A stretch of DNA of 64,000 nt, taken from positions 1,054,001-1,118,000 of the forward strand of contig CP087213.1 of the NCBI GenBank assembly GCA_020912385.1, given 5' to 3'. Shown here piece after piece: positions 11,045-23,093 of this stretch. The notes beneath the pieces are model-generated. The model saw only the letters and a list, made by a program, of their open reading frames with translations. It did no database searches and was not told where the DNA came from. The translations under genes were made by a program, and so were the position numbers. The DNA comes from Neofusicoccum parvum (Eukaryota; Ascomycota; Dothideomycetes; Botryosphaeriales; Botryosphaeriaceae). Position 1 is the first letter of the stretch. Each line of letters begins with the position of its first letter.

Positions 11045-11954
11045 CTACCACCGCACCTTCTTCATCTCGCCGTTCTCCTCGTCTCCCTCCCAAGCCCAGA
11101 ACCCGCCCTCCCACCTCCCACGCTCAGCACAAACCAGCTCCTCCACCACCTTCGCCCCCTCCAACGGATCTCTCTTGCCCGAGAACCCATTCAACGCCGT
11201 CCTGCAGTGCCCCGGATTGACCGCCTGGTACAAGATCCTGCCGCCCTCCCCTTCCTTCACTCCCTCCTCCTGCTTCGACATCTCCAGCGTCAACACGTTC
11301 ACCGCCAGCTTGGACACCGAGTACGGCACCGAGACGGTCGCCGGCATGGTCCCCGCCGTCAGCGCGTGCATGGAAGCCCGGCCGGACGAGACGTTGACGA
11401 CGCGCGGGTCCGGGGACCGACGGAGGAGCGGGAGGAAGGCGGTCGTGGCCGCCGCGACGGACGTGACGTTCGTGTCGAGGACGCCGCTGTACGCGGCGCG
11501 CAGGTCCGAGAGGGAGGCGTCGGGCGCTGCGACCGCGGCGATCGCGGCGTTGTTGACGAGCACTTCGGACAGACACGCAAAATCAGGGACCACGCACGGC
11601 TTTTTGTGTGGAAGTAGGAGGGGGGGACCGAGAAAGACGGACCGTCGATTTTTCCAAACTGCGCTCTCGCCGCTTCGGCGGCGCTCTGGATCTGATCGTC
11701 CCTGGTGACGTCCATCTCGAGCGCCTCGAGGTCGGCCGTGACGCCGAGGTCGCGGAGCTGCTGGATGGCCTCCTCGCCGGCTTTGCCGGACCGGGCGGCG
11801 AGCAGGTAGGTGTTTTCCGGGGCGCGCTTGGCCAGTTTGTGGACAATGCAGAAGCCAATGCCTTTTCCTGTCAGCATTCCAAGCATGGCTGTCAGGAACG
11901 AGTTGGAAACTTGCCTCTGTTGGCCCCGGTAATCAGAATCGTGCGTGAAGCCAT
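11045..11954 (-). CDS. Short-chain dehydrogenase/reductase (SDR), carbonyl-reductase-like
   Basis: Exons 11915-11954, 11643-11867 and 11045-11562 give 260 aa, typical for a classical SDR. MASRTILITGANR joins GKGIGF across intron 1 to build the NAD(P)-binding TGxxxGxG motif. Exon 3 starts VLVNNAA (NNAG equivalent) and carries VVNVSSG and the catalytic Y-x-x-x-K as PYSVSK, followed by NPGHCRT. The pattern is closest to NADPH carbonyl reductases; substrate unknown. Intron 1 needs a GC donor (AG|GCAAGT) because no GT site keeps the frame. Intron 2 is conventional (GTCCGT...GAAG). No targeting signal is visible, so it is probably cytosolic. Confidence 0.87.
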
Positions 11955-12751
11955 GGTCTACAGTGTCAGAAGTGAGCGGGCTCGGCTTCTTCAGGACACG
12001 CACTGAAATACCCTTCTTATACTGCTCGGGGTCCTTGAGTCAACGGATCGATGCCATCTTTCCACCGATGTCATGTCTTGCTCTGTTCTCTTTTCAGCCA
12101 ACCGACTGAGAGGTGAGCTTTTAACTCCGCTAAGCCCGTTGAAACCCGGATCTACCAACCCGCACTTGTCTTTATCTCCACAGCGATGAGCTTGTGGGCG
12201 CTGACATGTTGCTCACCGTGGAAAGGTCAGCTCAGCTAAGGCTGCGGCTCCCGGATTACCCTTTTCGGGCATCGCCACCTGCTCTGGTAAACCGCATTGA
12301 GCTAGACTACAACACAATGTACTGCTTTGAACAAACCATCGACGGCTGATATGAGCTGGATAATTGCTCGTAGAACGTGACTAAATTGGCGTCTGCCAAA
12401 TGTCCAGGGACTACAACGTGGCTTATCTCAGGGGTTTTTTTTTGAGCTCTTCTATCTACGCTTCCCCGAGACTGTATGCAATACCTCACGTAATGGCGAC
12501 AAGACCCGTTGAATGTAGCCAATCAATTATTATGACCCTCCTCGATGATGCGCATGAATTTTGGTTTTCTGTGCAAATCCACCAGATTTCTTTCTTGTCC
12601 TGCGCAAGAAAGCCTCCCTATTTTCACCCTTGTTCCCAGAAAGACGCCAAAGTATGCTTTTGCAAATGCCATCCACGCCGGTCTAACAGAAAGAGAAAAC
12701 TCAGTCCGCCACTAGGCCGAAAGCAACCCAGAAGTGAGCAAGCCTGTAGAT
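11955..12751. other. Intergenic spacer
   Basis: 0.8 kb between the start of the dehydrogenase gene and the 3' end of NMA111 (both minus). Mixed composition with a T tract near 12430. No coding signal or repeat that I can support. Confidence 0.4.
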
Positions 12752-15700
12752 CTACTTGAGCCTCTCGGGAATCTCTGCTCCCTCTTCCGCAGCACCCGTG
12801 TCCGTGACGACACTCATCATCTCCTTTGCCCCACCTTCATCGCACTCATGCACGACGCGCTTCCAACGCAGCTCCTCCGCCTCATCCTTCACGTACTCAA
12901 TGGTCGGGAAGTAGTGCTCGTTCTTCTTCATTGTTGCAACCCATGGCACATTGTCGAACGTCATGACCTTCAGGCGGAAGTAAGTGTTGTCGGGAATCTT
13001 CTTCACCTCGTGCAGGAATGAAGACAGGTCAGGAGTCGAGACACCGTTGACGTGGGTGAGGAAGTTGGTTGGCGCAAGGCCATATGCGCAGGCGGGCGAT
13101 CCACGCATCCGGCCGGAGACGTAGATGTCCGAGTGCACCTTGCTGATCTGCTGACGGACTGCATGGTGCGGACGGTGCAGGATGGCACCGCAGAAGAGCA
13201 CTGCACGGTCGGTCTCCAAATCCTCGGTAGGGACCGTCGGCACCTTAATGCTGGTCTCCTTTTGCTTGCGGATGATGACGGCGTCCAGGACTTCGTTGTC
13301 ATACATGATGTCGAGGTCGGAAACCCGGGTGATCAGCTTGCCATTGAACGAGAGAATGACATCGCCCTCGAGTAAGCCTCCCTCATGTCCGGAATCAACC
13401 TTGCGCACCATGAAAAGCTGATGACGTTCGGGATCCTCATGTTCAACACGCTGAATCCATTCTATGCGTCGTTAGCCTGCTAGCCCCATCAAGACAAAGG
13501 CAAAATGTATCACATACCTTCAGACACCCCCATGATGCGCGCCTTATCCATCTGAACGGTGTGCATCTCAACGTTCAAAATACGAAGCTTCGGCTGAACG
13601 CCGTTCCGTAGCTGACGCAGTACAGGCTCAACCATCGGCGTCGACAGACCGAGGTGGTATTCCATGTCCTTGCCGCTGTGCGATGAGCGTTCGCCCAGAT
13701 AGGTTAGCCAGATGGCTTGGACGGTGCCGTCTTCGGCAATCAGTACGCCGCTACCACACTGGCCGGCGAGGTTCGTATCGACGGTGACGGCATCTAAGTT
13801 GATGGCACGATAGCGTGGAGTGGCAGCGCTTGCGGGAATGGCCACTGTTGTGATGTCTGTAACGACCGTCTTCGCCACGACAGGGCGCAAGTTCTGGTTG
13901 AAGCCAAAGAAGATAGTGTCTTCGCCCTGCTTGATGAACTTGTCCGAGAGCTTGGCCGTCTTGACTGGAGCCTGGACGAGCGTGGGATCGTACTGTACAA
14001 TAGCATAGTTCTGGAGAGGGTGAAGGAAGACCGGCTTGCCCTCCACGACAATAGAGTCGGCGATAGTGATTTGGATGTCGCAGAGATCGTACGGGACGAT
14101 CGCACGAGAGACCAGTACGAGGCCTTTGTCAGCATCCACAACCAGTCCATAACCAACCTTCCTGGACCTTGGGAAGCCATCGAGCTTGAGCGGCAGGGAC
14201 GAGGATATACGGACAAAGCTTCTGACGATGTCGACCGCCTGGGGATGCTGGGCGTGGTCCATGCGAATGAAATTCGCACGTTGGGGCTCACGCGGCTTAG
14301 GGGGAATCCGATCAGCAAGGTCGGAGATGTCCCACAGGCCAGTCGCGTCGTTGCGCACGGCGAGTTTCATCTTGTCGTGCCAGTGACGATCGATTGTCAG
14401 AACGCTGGTGTTCAAAGTGTGCAAGTCACGGATGTGCTTGTATGTAACGACAACTCTGCTGCGATCTGGTTACATGTGTTAGCGGTCGATAATAGCCTCG
14501 AACGAACGGGAGTGCTCACCCGGTATATCCTTCATCACCTGTACGAAAGTGTCGAGGTCCGGAGTCTCCTTGTGGTCGACGGACTGGACCAGCCAGCCTG
14601 ATTCACTGCCCTCGAACCGGAACGAACCGGATGCTTCGCACGCGAACACACCCATACCCTTGGTTGAAATGGCATAAAGCCTAGCCTGTTGGTAGGACAG
14701 GTTGTGGAATGAGGCGCCGGCTGCCGAAACAAAACGATCCGGGGTGATGGCATGGAGGTCTCCGACAGAAACCTCCACTTCCATGTCTACGCCCTGACGC
14801 TGAATCAACAGGTTGATCTTTCCACCAACGCTGGAATCCAGAACGTCATCGAGGCGGATGAACTGGGTAAGGAGTTCACCGTTCACCTTGATCAGGATGT
14901 CACCCTCCTGAATCTTGGCATCGGCGGGTCCGTTGGGTAGGATGACCTCGGCGACCAGAAGACACGTCTCCTTGGGGAACTTCTTCCGCAGTGCATCCTC
15001 CCAATTAGCGGTTAAGCCTAGCCTACGGCATTCATCGAACGGCTTAAGGATCCACTGGGTCTGGATGGTTCCACGCGTCACAGGCTCGCCTTTCCGGACA
15101 CACTGCAGGGCACGGAGCGGACGGTCCAGGGGCAGGAAGTAATCGGTCGCTGCTCCATCAGCTCTACCACCAGCTTGAAGAGCGACAGCAGCGCCGTCAC
15201 GGTTCACCACGGGACTGCCAGAGCTGCCGCCACTGGCGGCGGCAGCAGCCTGAATGTAGTTTGTGTTGAAGTCGCTGTAGCCTTCTCCATACTCAGGGGC
15301 ATTGCGATCCAGACGGCTGATAACACCAGAAAGAATGCTAAGTTTCTCACCGGCATCGTTGCCGACAACCCTGATCTCCTCTCCTACGCGGGCAAGATCC
15401 GGCCTGAGCTCCAACGCCGACAGATCCATATACTTGACAGCCTTGGGATCGTACTTCAGGATGCCGAAGTCATGGACGGGGTCGCGGTACACCGGGTGGA
15501 CGTCAACCTAGCAAACAATCAGTCTCTGCCGAAGATCTCCAGCCTTGTGTAACATACCTCTTCGTGGTTGTCGAAGATGACGTATCCCCAAAAGGGGCCG
15601 GCGCCGACGACATGCTGCAATGGTGTTAACGGAGCCTTGGCTGTCTGAGTGCGAATTGCTTACCCGGTTGGTGAGGATGTAGCCTCTCTCAGCATCGACG

Positions 15701-16044
15701 ACGAAGCCGGTGGCCTCGCTGGCTAAGGCTGAGTCGGTGTCGAAGGCAGCCGTCTGGCAGAAGTGGATGGAGACAACGTTCTTGACGACCTTCTCGATGG
15801 TGTGCTGCCACTCGATGGTATCTCCAGACGCGCCGATGTGGGTGACGGAGCGCATGTCGTCCGAGTCGTAGTCCACGTCCATGCCATTCGGTTGGCTGCC
15901 ATTTGCGCCGTTCATGGCGGCGGCCTGGTCGCCTGGCTGGGGCTGGGCGCCTCGCTTTGGCCTGTGTTGTTTCGAGGGTCGGTCGGTGGAGGGCGTCGGA
16001 GGCTGCTTGCGCTTGCTGCGGGTGTCGTGGGTCTTGCTGTCCAT
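12752..16044 (-). CDS. NMA111: Nuclear HtrA-family serine protease Nma111
   Basis: Five exons: 15664-16044, 15558-15614, 14520-15507, 13518-14465 and 12752-13461. All phases are consistent and give 1,027 aa (yeast Nma111: 997). The N-terminus is basic ([15 protein letters not shown]), as expected for nuclear import. The protease triad is visible: His at about 128 (LTNRHVV, split by an intron), Asp at about 159 (DPVHDFGIL) and Ser at about 242 (GGSSGSPVV). PDZ-like segments follow ([29 protein letters not shown]). A second protease-like domain ends in GQCGSGVL, which lacks the GNSGG pattern and is probably inactive. Family role: heat-stress survival and pro-apoptotic proteolysis of Bir1-like inhibitors. 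The frame stays open upstream to 16530, but that extension is low in complexity, so I start at 16044. Confidence 0.95.
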
Positions 16045-16722
16045 GTCGAGGGCTGCGGCGCGGCGGGGAGGCGAATTAGGCTGCGACGTGAGGCTAAAGG
16101 CGCGTCGCGTGATGGAGGCGGGCAGGCTCCGTGTGGTTGGATCGGCACAGCAGACGGGGGGCTGTCGCGGCGCAAACAAGAGCGCGGTCGAAGGACGGAG
16201 ACACAGCAGCGGCCGGGGACGGCGCGAGGCGACAGTGTTTGAGCCAATTAAGGAGCGGAACAGGCGGGCGGGCAGAGGGCCAGCATGCATTCGACGGGCG
16301 GGGACTGGCGGCACAACACCCACGGGAACGCGTCGGGGCGGCGGGCTCGCGGGGATGGGATCTCGTCGCAATGGAGAGCGTCGAGGTGTTGAGCTGCGTT
16401 CAAATTTCAGGGCCGCCATGCGACCAGCGCCCCCAATTGGCCCGCGCGCCCTGCCAAGCGCAAACGTCACTGAGAACTGCTCGGGGCTCTGCACGTCACT
16501 CGACCCGCTCCGCCGTGATTTGCATCGCATTGCAACCTATGTGCCTGCACTCGCTGGGGTCCATCATGTCGCCGCGCCCATTGGCCTGTCTGTGCTCGAC
16601 TGCAGCTCTGCAGCCCTGGAGCGCGCCGCGCAAAGAGAAGAAACCCGCAGCTCCAGTGCCCCGATTCGCCGATGTAGCATAACTTCCTCCCGCTCGCCGT
16701 CTGCTCCCCGCGCTCCGCCGTC
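16045..16722. other. Upstream region of NMA111
   Basis: 0.68 kb between the NMA111 start and the stop of the next minus-strand gene. GC-rich; presumably holds the NMA111 promoter. The NMA111 frame remains open for about 480 bp here, so an N-terminal extension cannot be fully excluded. Confidence 0.4.
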
Positions 16723-17196
16723 CTACACCTCGTCGGTGGCTGCAGCCTTCGTGCGCGGCGCACGGGTCCTGCTCTTGCCAATGTTGGCTGTCGCCTTGTC
16801 ACCCTCGATGGCGTCGTCCTCGTCGTTGCTGGGCTCCTTCTTGACGTTCTTTGCGGCCGCCTTGCCCTTGGTGGCCTTCTTCTTCGGCTCTGCCGCCTTG
16901 GAACCAGCGGCCTCACCAGTGCCGCCACCGTTAGCCTCGCGGACCGCCTTCATCTCGTCGAGCTGCGGCCTGTGGGTATCTGCGAGTCGCTTCATCATCA
17001 TCCTCGTGGCGCCCTTGGTCTTGCCAGCAGGGATAGTGACGATCGACCAGTCGATGGTAGCAGCGCCACTCTCGAACAAGTCAAGGATGAAGACCAACTG
17101 AATGAGTTAGAGGTGCGGTGTATCTTTGGGTGAGTGGCATACGGTGCGTACCTTCGACTCTTCGGTCCATCCAGCGGCAGCCTTGCTCTCGGCCAT
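16723..17196 (-). CDS. Small basic nuclear-type protein with SANT/Myb-like segment
   Basis: Exons 17152-17196 and 16723-17097 (intron with GTACGC donor and CAG acceptor, phase 0) encode 139 aa. MAESKAAAGWTEESK joins LVFILDLFESGAATIDW to form a W-x-x-x-x-K...I-x-W pattern like the first helices of a SANT/Myb domain, as in other short fungal proteins of this type. The C-terminal half is Lys/Ala-rich (EPKKKATKGKAAAKNVKKE), histone-H1-like, with an acidic patch EDDAIEGD and a basic end (SRTRAPRTK). Likely chromatin-associated; DNA binding is inferred and the function is unknown. The start ATG has a good context (ACCATGG). Confidence 0.72.
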
Positions 17197-17850
17197 GGTG
17201 AGGTGAAGTTCCTGGGCCTGAATTAGCACTTCAAACATATGGGAGACATGATTGATTCGGTACCTTTTGGTATAGTAGTCTGGGGTGTACTTGGTATCTC
17301 GGTGAAAGTCCGCTGAGGGACTTTAGAGGTCGTGGTGAGGGAAGAAGAAGAGGAGCTGGGTGTCAGCTGTGTGATGTTTTATACCAGCTTAAGGCTCACG
17401 GGAAGACGTGATGTTTGCTCAATCTTGGAAGGCACCGGACCCTGTGTCAAATCGACAATTCTGTGCGGAGTTGAAACTGAATAGCTTGTATCTCGCTTTC
17501 ACACCTGCCTTCAGCTGTCGAGCGGTCGAGCACGCCAGAGTCAAAGTAGAAAAATCGTTCGTATCAAAGCGTCCTAGCACTAGAAATAACAGCTTTCATG
17601 TATGACTTACGGTATTAACAAAAAATGTTCCTACGTGTGCGTGAACATCAAGAACAAAGGCGCGGAGTGGTGAGGCCAAGCACGCGGCCACAACATTCGG
17701 CGGGCGATGTGTAGGGCGGGCGACAGAAACCTCCGCCGCAGACAGGCGCGGCATTGCGCCCCGCCGATCGCATCATCACCCTGTCCGTCTTCCGCCGACG
17801 GAGAGGGAGGCCTGCGCGACCACCAACAAACCTCCGCATCACCCGCCAGC
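17197..17850. promoter_or_regulatory. Shared upstream region of two divergent genes
   Basis: 654 bp between the SANT-like gene (minus) and APS2 (plus), so it must contain both promoters. The minus-side 150 bp has several GT/AG pairs that could mark a 5' UTR intron. I see no clear TATA box. Confidence 0.4.
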
Positions 17851-18723
17851 ATGGTCCTCTCTTTCATCCTCATCCAGAACCGGCAGTAAGCACGACCCGA
17901 TCCCCCCCCCCGCATCCCAGTGCTTCTGCAGTGCTTACCATTGCTCGTTGTTCCTGCGCAGGGGCAAGACCCGCCTTGCGAAGTGGTATGCGCCGTACAG
18001 CGTAAGCTCCCCTTCCCCGCTACGTGCGACACCCCAAGGCTGCAAGAGCCGCGTAAATCCGCAGATAACATTAACTGGTGCGCAGGATGAAGAAAAGGTC
18101 AAGCTAAAAGGCGAAGTCCGTCTCCCTCACAACTTACATCTCCGCTCCTTCCCGCGCATCGTCGCAGTTTCCTGTCCTCTCCACGACAACCAGTTAGCCA
18201 CCAGCGAAGGCGCATCCGAATTCTGACATCCACCTCCCGCCATAGATTCACCGCCTAATTGCGCCACGCGATCAGAAGCACCAGTCCAACTTCGTCGAGT
18301 TCCGGAATACGTCCAAGATTGTATACCGCCGGTACGCAGGGCTGTTCTTCTGCGCGTGCGTCGACACCAACGACAACGAGCTCGCCTACCTGGAGGCCAT
18401 CCACTTTTTCGTCGAGGTACTGGACGCATTCTTCGGAAACGTCTGTGAGCTGGACCTAGTATTCAACTTCTACAAGGTGAGTGGATTAAGAAGGCAGAGT
18501 GGCAGAAATAGGGGTCCAATCCTGGGGCGAGGGGGCCTTTCGGATTCTTGGGGGAGAATATGCAGCCAAGCACATAATGGGCCGTCTTAAGAGAACCGAG
18601 CTGATGGGACGGTTTCGGCAGGTCTACGCGATTCTCGACGAGGTGTTTCTGGCTGGAGAGATCGAGGAGACTAGCAAGCAGGTGGTTTTGACGCGTTTGG
18701 AGCATTTGGATAAGCTGGAGTGA
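17851..18723 (+). CDS. APS2: AP-2 adaptor complex small subunit (sigma)
   Basis: Five exons: 17851-17885, 17962-18001, 18086-18115, 18246-18476 and 18622-18723. They give 145 aa, the usual sigma-adaptin length. The protein opens [21 protein letters not shown], the hallmark longin-type start of sigma subunits, and continues [55 protein letters not shown] and [18 protein letters not shown], all classical AP sigma blocks. EIHRLI and the [10 protein letters not shown] ending favour AP-2 over AP-1/AP-3. Role: endocytic clathrin adaptor at the plasma membrane. Exon 3 is only 30 nt. All introns have GT-AG ends. Confidence 0.95.
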
Positions 18724-20530
18724 GCAGTGAGGCTGTCCGTGCAGAATCACGGCTTTAAGCAAAGTTGCATGGGCGAAGGCGTCTGGCGTCAGGATTCAAG
18801 AAGTGTCGAGCATGGTCAATACTCCCAAAGAAGTTCGACAACAGGGTTTGCAAGGAAAACACAGCTATATTTAACAAGTGAGATTAGAGTTCAGCAGACA
18901 TGGGTCAACACGACTCTGCACCGCATGAAACCCTTACAGCCGAGGAACTTAATTATTCATGGCAGCCCATCCCTCAAGACCCCAGAGTCTCGGCAGACGT
19001 GCTGCACTGGCTGCTATGCGCGCTGCGAGATAAAAGATGAGCACTTGCGGACTGTTCCTGAGGGTCATCGGTGTGATCTACTTGAGCCCAGTGGACCTCA
19101 CGCGTCGCGAACGCGGCGTCACGTTGTCACTATGGAGCCAGGGAGTTTTCTCAAAGCTCCGCGAGTAGCCGAGGGCCCGTCTGCCATGAAGCAACATCTC
19201 CACCGGCTTCCGCTCTCCACGAACCACCGGTCGACCTTTCACGGCTCAGGAGATGTCTCGGGGCAGCAGCAGAAAACCTGGCTCATGTCGGCGCATCGCG
19301 CGGAGCCGAGACTTTGCATGTCGGATGTCTCGCCGGATGGACCACAACGCTCATCGATCGTCATCATCGTCTGCAGACGGGCAGCCGGGTGAAACCGCGT
19401 GCATCAGCGGGCGCTAGGTAATGCACGACAGCCGGGCTGCGGCGCTAGGCAGTCGAATCCATCTCGTAAGAGCAGGATGCTGCCAGGCACGGGTGGATGG
19501 CAGTTACGCGCGGGAGGGCGTGCGGACGTGCTTGAGGCTAGCTGTGCCTAGCACCAGTCGCCACGTTCGGCAGCCATTCGGCTTCGGCAAGGCAGTGGCA
19601 GCGCCGGAGCCACCGTTCCGGACGACCGTTGGGTGGGTTGGGTGGCGGAGGGGTGGCTGGCCGGCGGCACTCCGACTTCGGGGCGTGGCCTCGCTGCAGC
19701 AGGGCGGGCGTGGACGTCTGGACCCTGGGCGGAAGTTCCCCCCGTGGAGTTCCTGTGCAAGGAAAATTTGTGGGAAGCAGAAGCTTTGACAGACGGGTTT
19801 TAGCCATGGGCTGATTGTCGACACTGTGCTGAATGGTCGGGCAGACACGCGCGCCCTATTCTTGACAACACGACAGGCTCGGCGAGGGCGACGGCCTCAG
19901 TGGCTCCTGGTGCAGCTGGAGGACATGGCGCCGCGGGCGAGGGTTACGAAGCGTCGACCGGGTGTCCGTGTCCCACGCCCGCTCCTCGAGACAGCTGGCG
20001 GAGCATCCCCGGCAGCGCTGGAGCCGTGGGGAGCAAGTGGTGAGGGCTGGCGCTGGCTTGCACCTGGACCGCGTTCCTGGCCGATGTCTGGTTTTGGCGG
20101 CAAGCCATTGGGCGTCTGGAAGGTGGGATGCGCGAGGGACAGAGGTTGGAAAAAGCAGCTGTTGCTCACGTTACCTCGCGCCTATCTGGCTGGGTTGACG
20201 CACTCCGCGCGCGGTTCCCACGAGGCGGGCGTGGAGATTCGGATGCGCAGCATGGGTGTGGGCGGCGCGCGGGCGATAGGCCCGCGGAGGCGACAGCAGA
20301 TATTTGTACACGAAATGGCGGCATGCCGGTGGCGCTGGCTGCGTCGGGGCGCGTTCCACGCGGGCCGGCCACACGCAAAAAGCACCCTGGATCCTCGCGG
20401 CGACCCGGCGGGCAGGACGCGGCGAGTCGTTGCAGGCGCCGATGCGAGTTGGCTCAGCGGGAGGCCGCTGCAGCTGGAGGGCGTGGCCATGCCGGGCTGA
20501 GGCGGCAGCGGGCGGTGATTGGGCGGCGTC

Positions 20531-21120
20531 CTTATCATCGCACAAGCTCCGCCAAGGCCCCTAGCGGCGATCTGGCAGCAGGCTAGGCCGGAGCAGGCAG
20601 GGGCCCCTGTGGGCGCTGGCCAGTGTGGTCGCGGCTTGCATAAGGCGATGACATATCCTCAGCGCAGGCCAGAGATAAGGGCGCCGCTGCAGGGCGGCCA
20701 CCCGCCATCCCGTGCCAAGCCACTTCCGCCCAGCGCGCGCTGAGCTCGAGCTCCGGGATGCGTGCCCGCCGCGGCGCGCAGGCTGCAGGCGAGCAGGCGT
20801 GCAGCACGGCGGCGGCGGGCGGCGGGCGTGGGCGCGGGCGCGGGCGCGGGCGTGGGCGTGGGCGGTGGCCGCGCAGGCTGGCGACGCGGGCACAGCGGGC
20901 ACAGCGGGCGGGAGCTGGAGCTGGACGGCGGCAGCGCAGGCGGCGCGCAGCTGTTCGCGGCGGCATCCAGAAGCAGCGATCCCCGTTGGCGGCAGGGTTG
21001 GGCGATGCTCAGGCTGCCCCGAGCTCCAGATCTGTGGAAAAAGCCACCCGGCCAAACCCCACGAGGCGGCCGCCGCGCCTCGTCTAATTTGCCGCAACTG
21101 GCTCGACAAGGGGAGATAAG
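20531..21120 (+). promoter_or_regulatory. GATA-factor motifs upstream of the ammonium transporter
   Basis: Three exact GATAAG sites lie at 20531-20536 (reverse), 20674-20679 and 21115-21120; the last is about 255 bp before the transporter ATG. Established knowledge: fungal AreA/NIT2-type activators bind HGATAR and switch on ammonium permeases under nitrogen limitation. The link to this gene is inferred. Confidence 0.5.
20824..20862 (+). repeat. G-run tract with 6-nt period (possible G-quadruplex)
   Basis: Seven GGG runs each start exactly six bases apart, separated by CGT or CGC. This satisfies the simple G3-loop1-7 quadruplex pattern. It lies about 510 bp upstream of the ammonium transporter start. 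Confidence 0.65.
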
Positions 21121-21374
21121 CAGGCGGCGATGGGCAACCATGGCTCTTTTGACGTTTTCACAATACGTCGGCACTACCGAGTCGTGCGAGTGCACCGCGT
21201 TGAAATGTCACCCCGGCCCCGCACGCTCCCGCAGATCCAGGTCAGGCCCGGCGCTTTTCGTACTTCAATCCTCACCCGCCCCGAGCCTGCTGCTCTCGCC
21301 AGCTCCCGTGGCCGCCTCTCTCAGCGCACCGCCCGCCATCTTTCTCCCATCCTGAGCCCTCCGTCGCAGCCGCC

Positions 21375-23093
21375 ATGTCGTACTCGTGGGTCGGCGCGCC
21401 CACCGTCTTCAACGGCACCAATGCCGACCTCGGTGGTGATTCGAGTACGTTGTCTCGCCGCACGTGCCTGCGCCGCCGCTGCTAACACGGCCACTCGCAG
21501 AAACCGAGAACCTCAACCAATGGTACCAGTCCGGCGACCAGGCCTACATCATCATCGCCTCGGCCATGGTGTTGATCATGGTGCCTGGTCTGGGTTTCCT
21601 CTACTCCGGTCTCGCTCGCAGAAAGTCCGCCCTCTCCATGGTCTGGGCCTGCATGGCTTCCTGCTCCGTCATCACCTTCCAATGGTACTTCTGGGGTTAC
21701 TCGCTGGCTTTCAGCACCGGCACCACCAACGGCTTCATCGGCGATCTCAAGAAATTCGGTCTCATGAAGACTCTGGGCGCCCCCAGCCCCGGCAGCCCGC
21801 TGATCCCGGAGCTCCTCTACGCGTTCTACCAGGTCAGCTTACCCCTCAGCTTGTGCCACTGACAACATGCTGATTCGCCCAGATGCAATTCTGCGCCGTC
21901 ACTGCCGCTATCGTCGTTGGCTGCGTTGCCGAGCGCGGTCGCCTGATCCCCTGCATGGTCTTCATCTTCGTCTGGGCCACACTTGTATACTGTCCCATTG
22001 CGTGCTGGGCCTGGAACGCCAACGGCTGGTTCTTCGCATGGGGCGGCCTCGACTACGCCGGCGGCGGCCCCGTCGAGATCGGTTCCGGATTGTCTGCTCT
22101 GGCCTACTCCATGGTCCTCGGCCGCCGTCAGGAGAAGATGATGCTCAACTTCCGCCCGCACAACGTTTCGCTCATTACCCTCGGCACCATCCTTCTGTGG
22201 TTCGGCTGGCTCGGCTTCAACGGTGGCTCTGCTTTCGGTGCCAACCTGCGCGCCGTCATGGCCTGCTGGAACTCTAACTTGACTGCTATGTTCGCTGCTA
22301 TGTCTTGGGTTCTCCTTGACTGGAGGCTTGCTCGCAAGTGGTCCATGGTCGGTTGGTGCTCTGGAACCATTTCTGGTCTCGTTGCCGCCACCCCTGCTTC
22401 TGGTTTCATCACCCCCTGGGCTAGTGTTGTCCTCGGCATCGTGACCGGCATTGTGTGCAACTTTGCCACCAAGAGTGAGTCAAGCCATTGCCCAGTATTC
22501 TGACCAGTTTTAACGAGATTTCAGTCAAGTTCTGGATCCGTATCGACGATGCTATGGATGTGTTCGCTGAGCACGGTGTCGCTGGTATGATCGGTCTGAT
22601 CTTCAACGGCCTCTTCGGTGCTAGCTACATCATTGGTCTCGATGGCGTCAACACAGGCCTCACGGGTGGCTGGATTGATCACGATTGGGCCCTTCTTGGC
22701 AAGCAAATCGCCTACATCGCCGCCGCCAGCGCCTGGGCTTTCGTTGTGTCTGCTCTCATCGCTTTCGTCATCGACAAAATCCCCGGCCTGAAGCTGCGCG
22801 CGTCCGAGGAAGCTGAGCTTCTTGGTATGGACGACGACCAGCTCGGCGAGTTCGCATACGACTACGTGGAGGTTCGCCGTGACTACCTGGCCTGGACTCC
22901 CGCGAAGAACGAGCCGTCCTCGGTCGAGCACCACATTCCTCAGGGCGAGCGCCACGGCATCTCGCAGCACAGCCAGATGCTCGAGGGCAAGGAGCCCAGC
23001 GACTCGAGCTCCGGCCACGAACACACCGGTGTTGCCGGCGACCGCCACGCAGTTGCTATGGAGGAGAAGGTCGAGGGCGCCATGCAAAGATAA
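21375..23093 (+). CDS. Ammonium transporter (Amt/Mep/Rh family)
   Basis: Exons 21375-21444, 21501-21832, 21883-22474 and 22525-23093 (all GT-AG, phases agree) encode 520 aa with about 11 membrane segments. Family blocks: NQWYQSGDQAYIIIASAMVLIMVPGL at the N-terminus, FLYSGLARRKSALSM, QWYFWGYSLAF, FRPHNVSL (pore region), GFNGGSAFGANLRA, WSMVGWCSG, ATPASGF and EHGVAGMIGLIFNGLFG. The cytosolic tail carries the conserved E-x-x-LGMDDDQLGEFAYDY motif and a Ser/His-rich end. It imports NH4+ across the plasma membrane and, in Mep2 orthologues, also acts as a nitrogen sensor. Ascomycetes carry two or three paralogues and I cannot say which this is. GATA sites upstream fit nitrogen control. Confidence 0.96.

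Larger units (their letters stand above)
18724..21374. other. 2.65-kb intergenic region upstream of the ammonium transporter
   Basis: No supported gene. The first 700 bp has one long frame with no protein-like features. From about 19.4 kb the region is very GC-rich. It holds GATA motifs and a G-rich tract (listed separately) and, in its last part, the transporter promoter. Confidence 0.45.

Noticed and set aside
10769..11617. 282-codon plus-strand frame
   Set aside because: Antisense shadow of the dehydrogenase exons, very Pro/Arg/His-rich.
15881..17101. 406-codon plus-strand frame
   Set aside because: Antisense to the NMA111 5' exon and the SANT-like gene, both better supported by motifs and splicing.
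18727..19392. 221-codon plus-strand frame after APS2
   Set aside because: Begins at GTG, its composition is not protein-like, and it directly follows the APS2 stop, so it is most likely 3' UTR and spacer.
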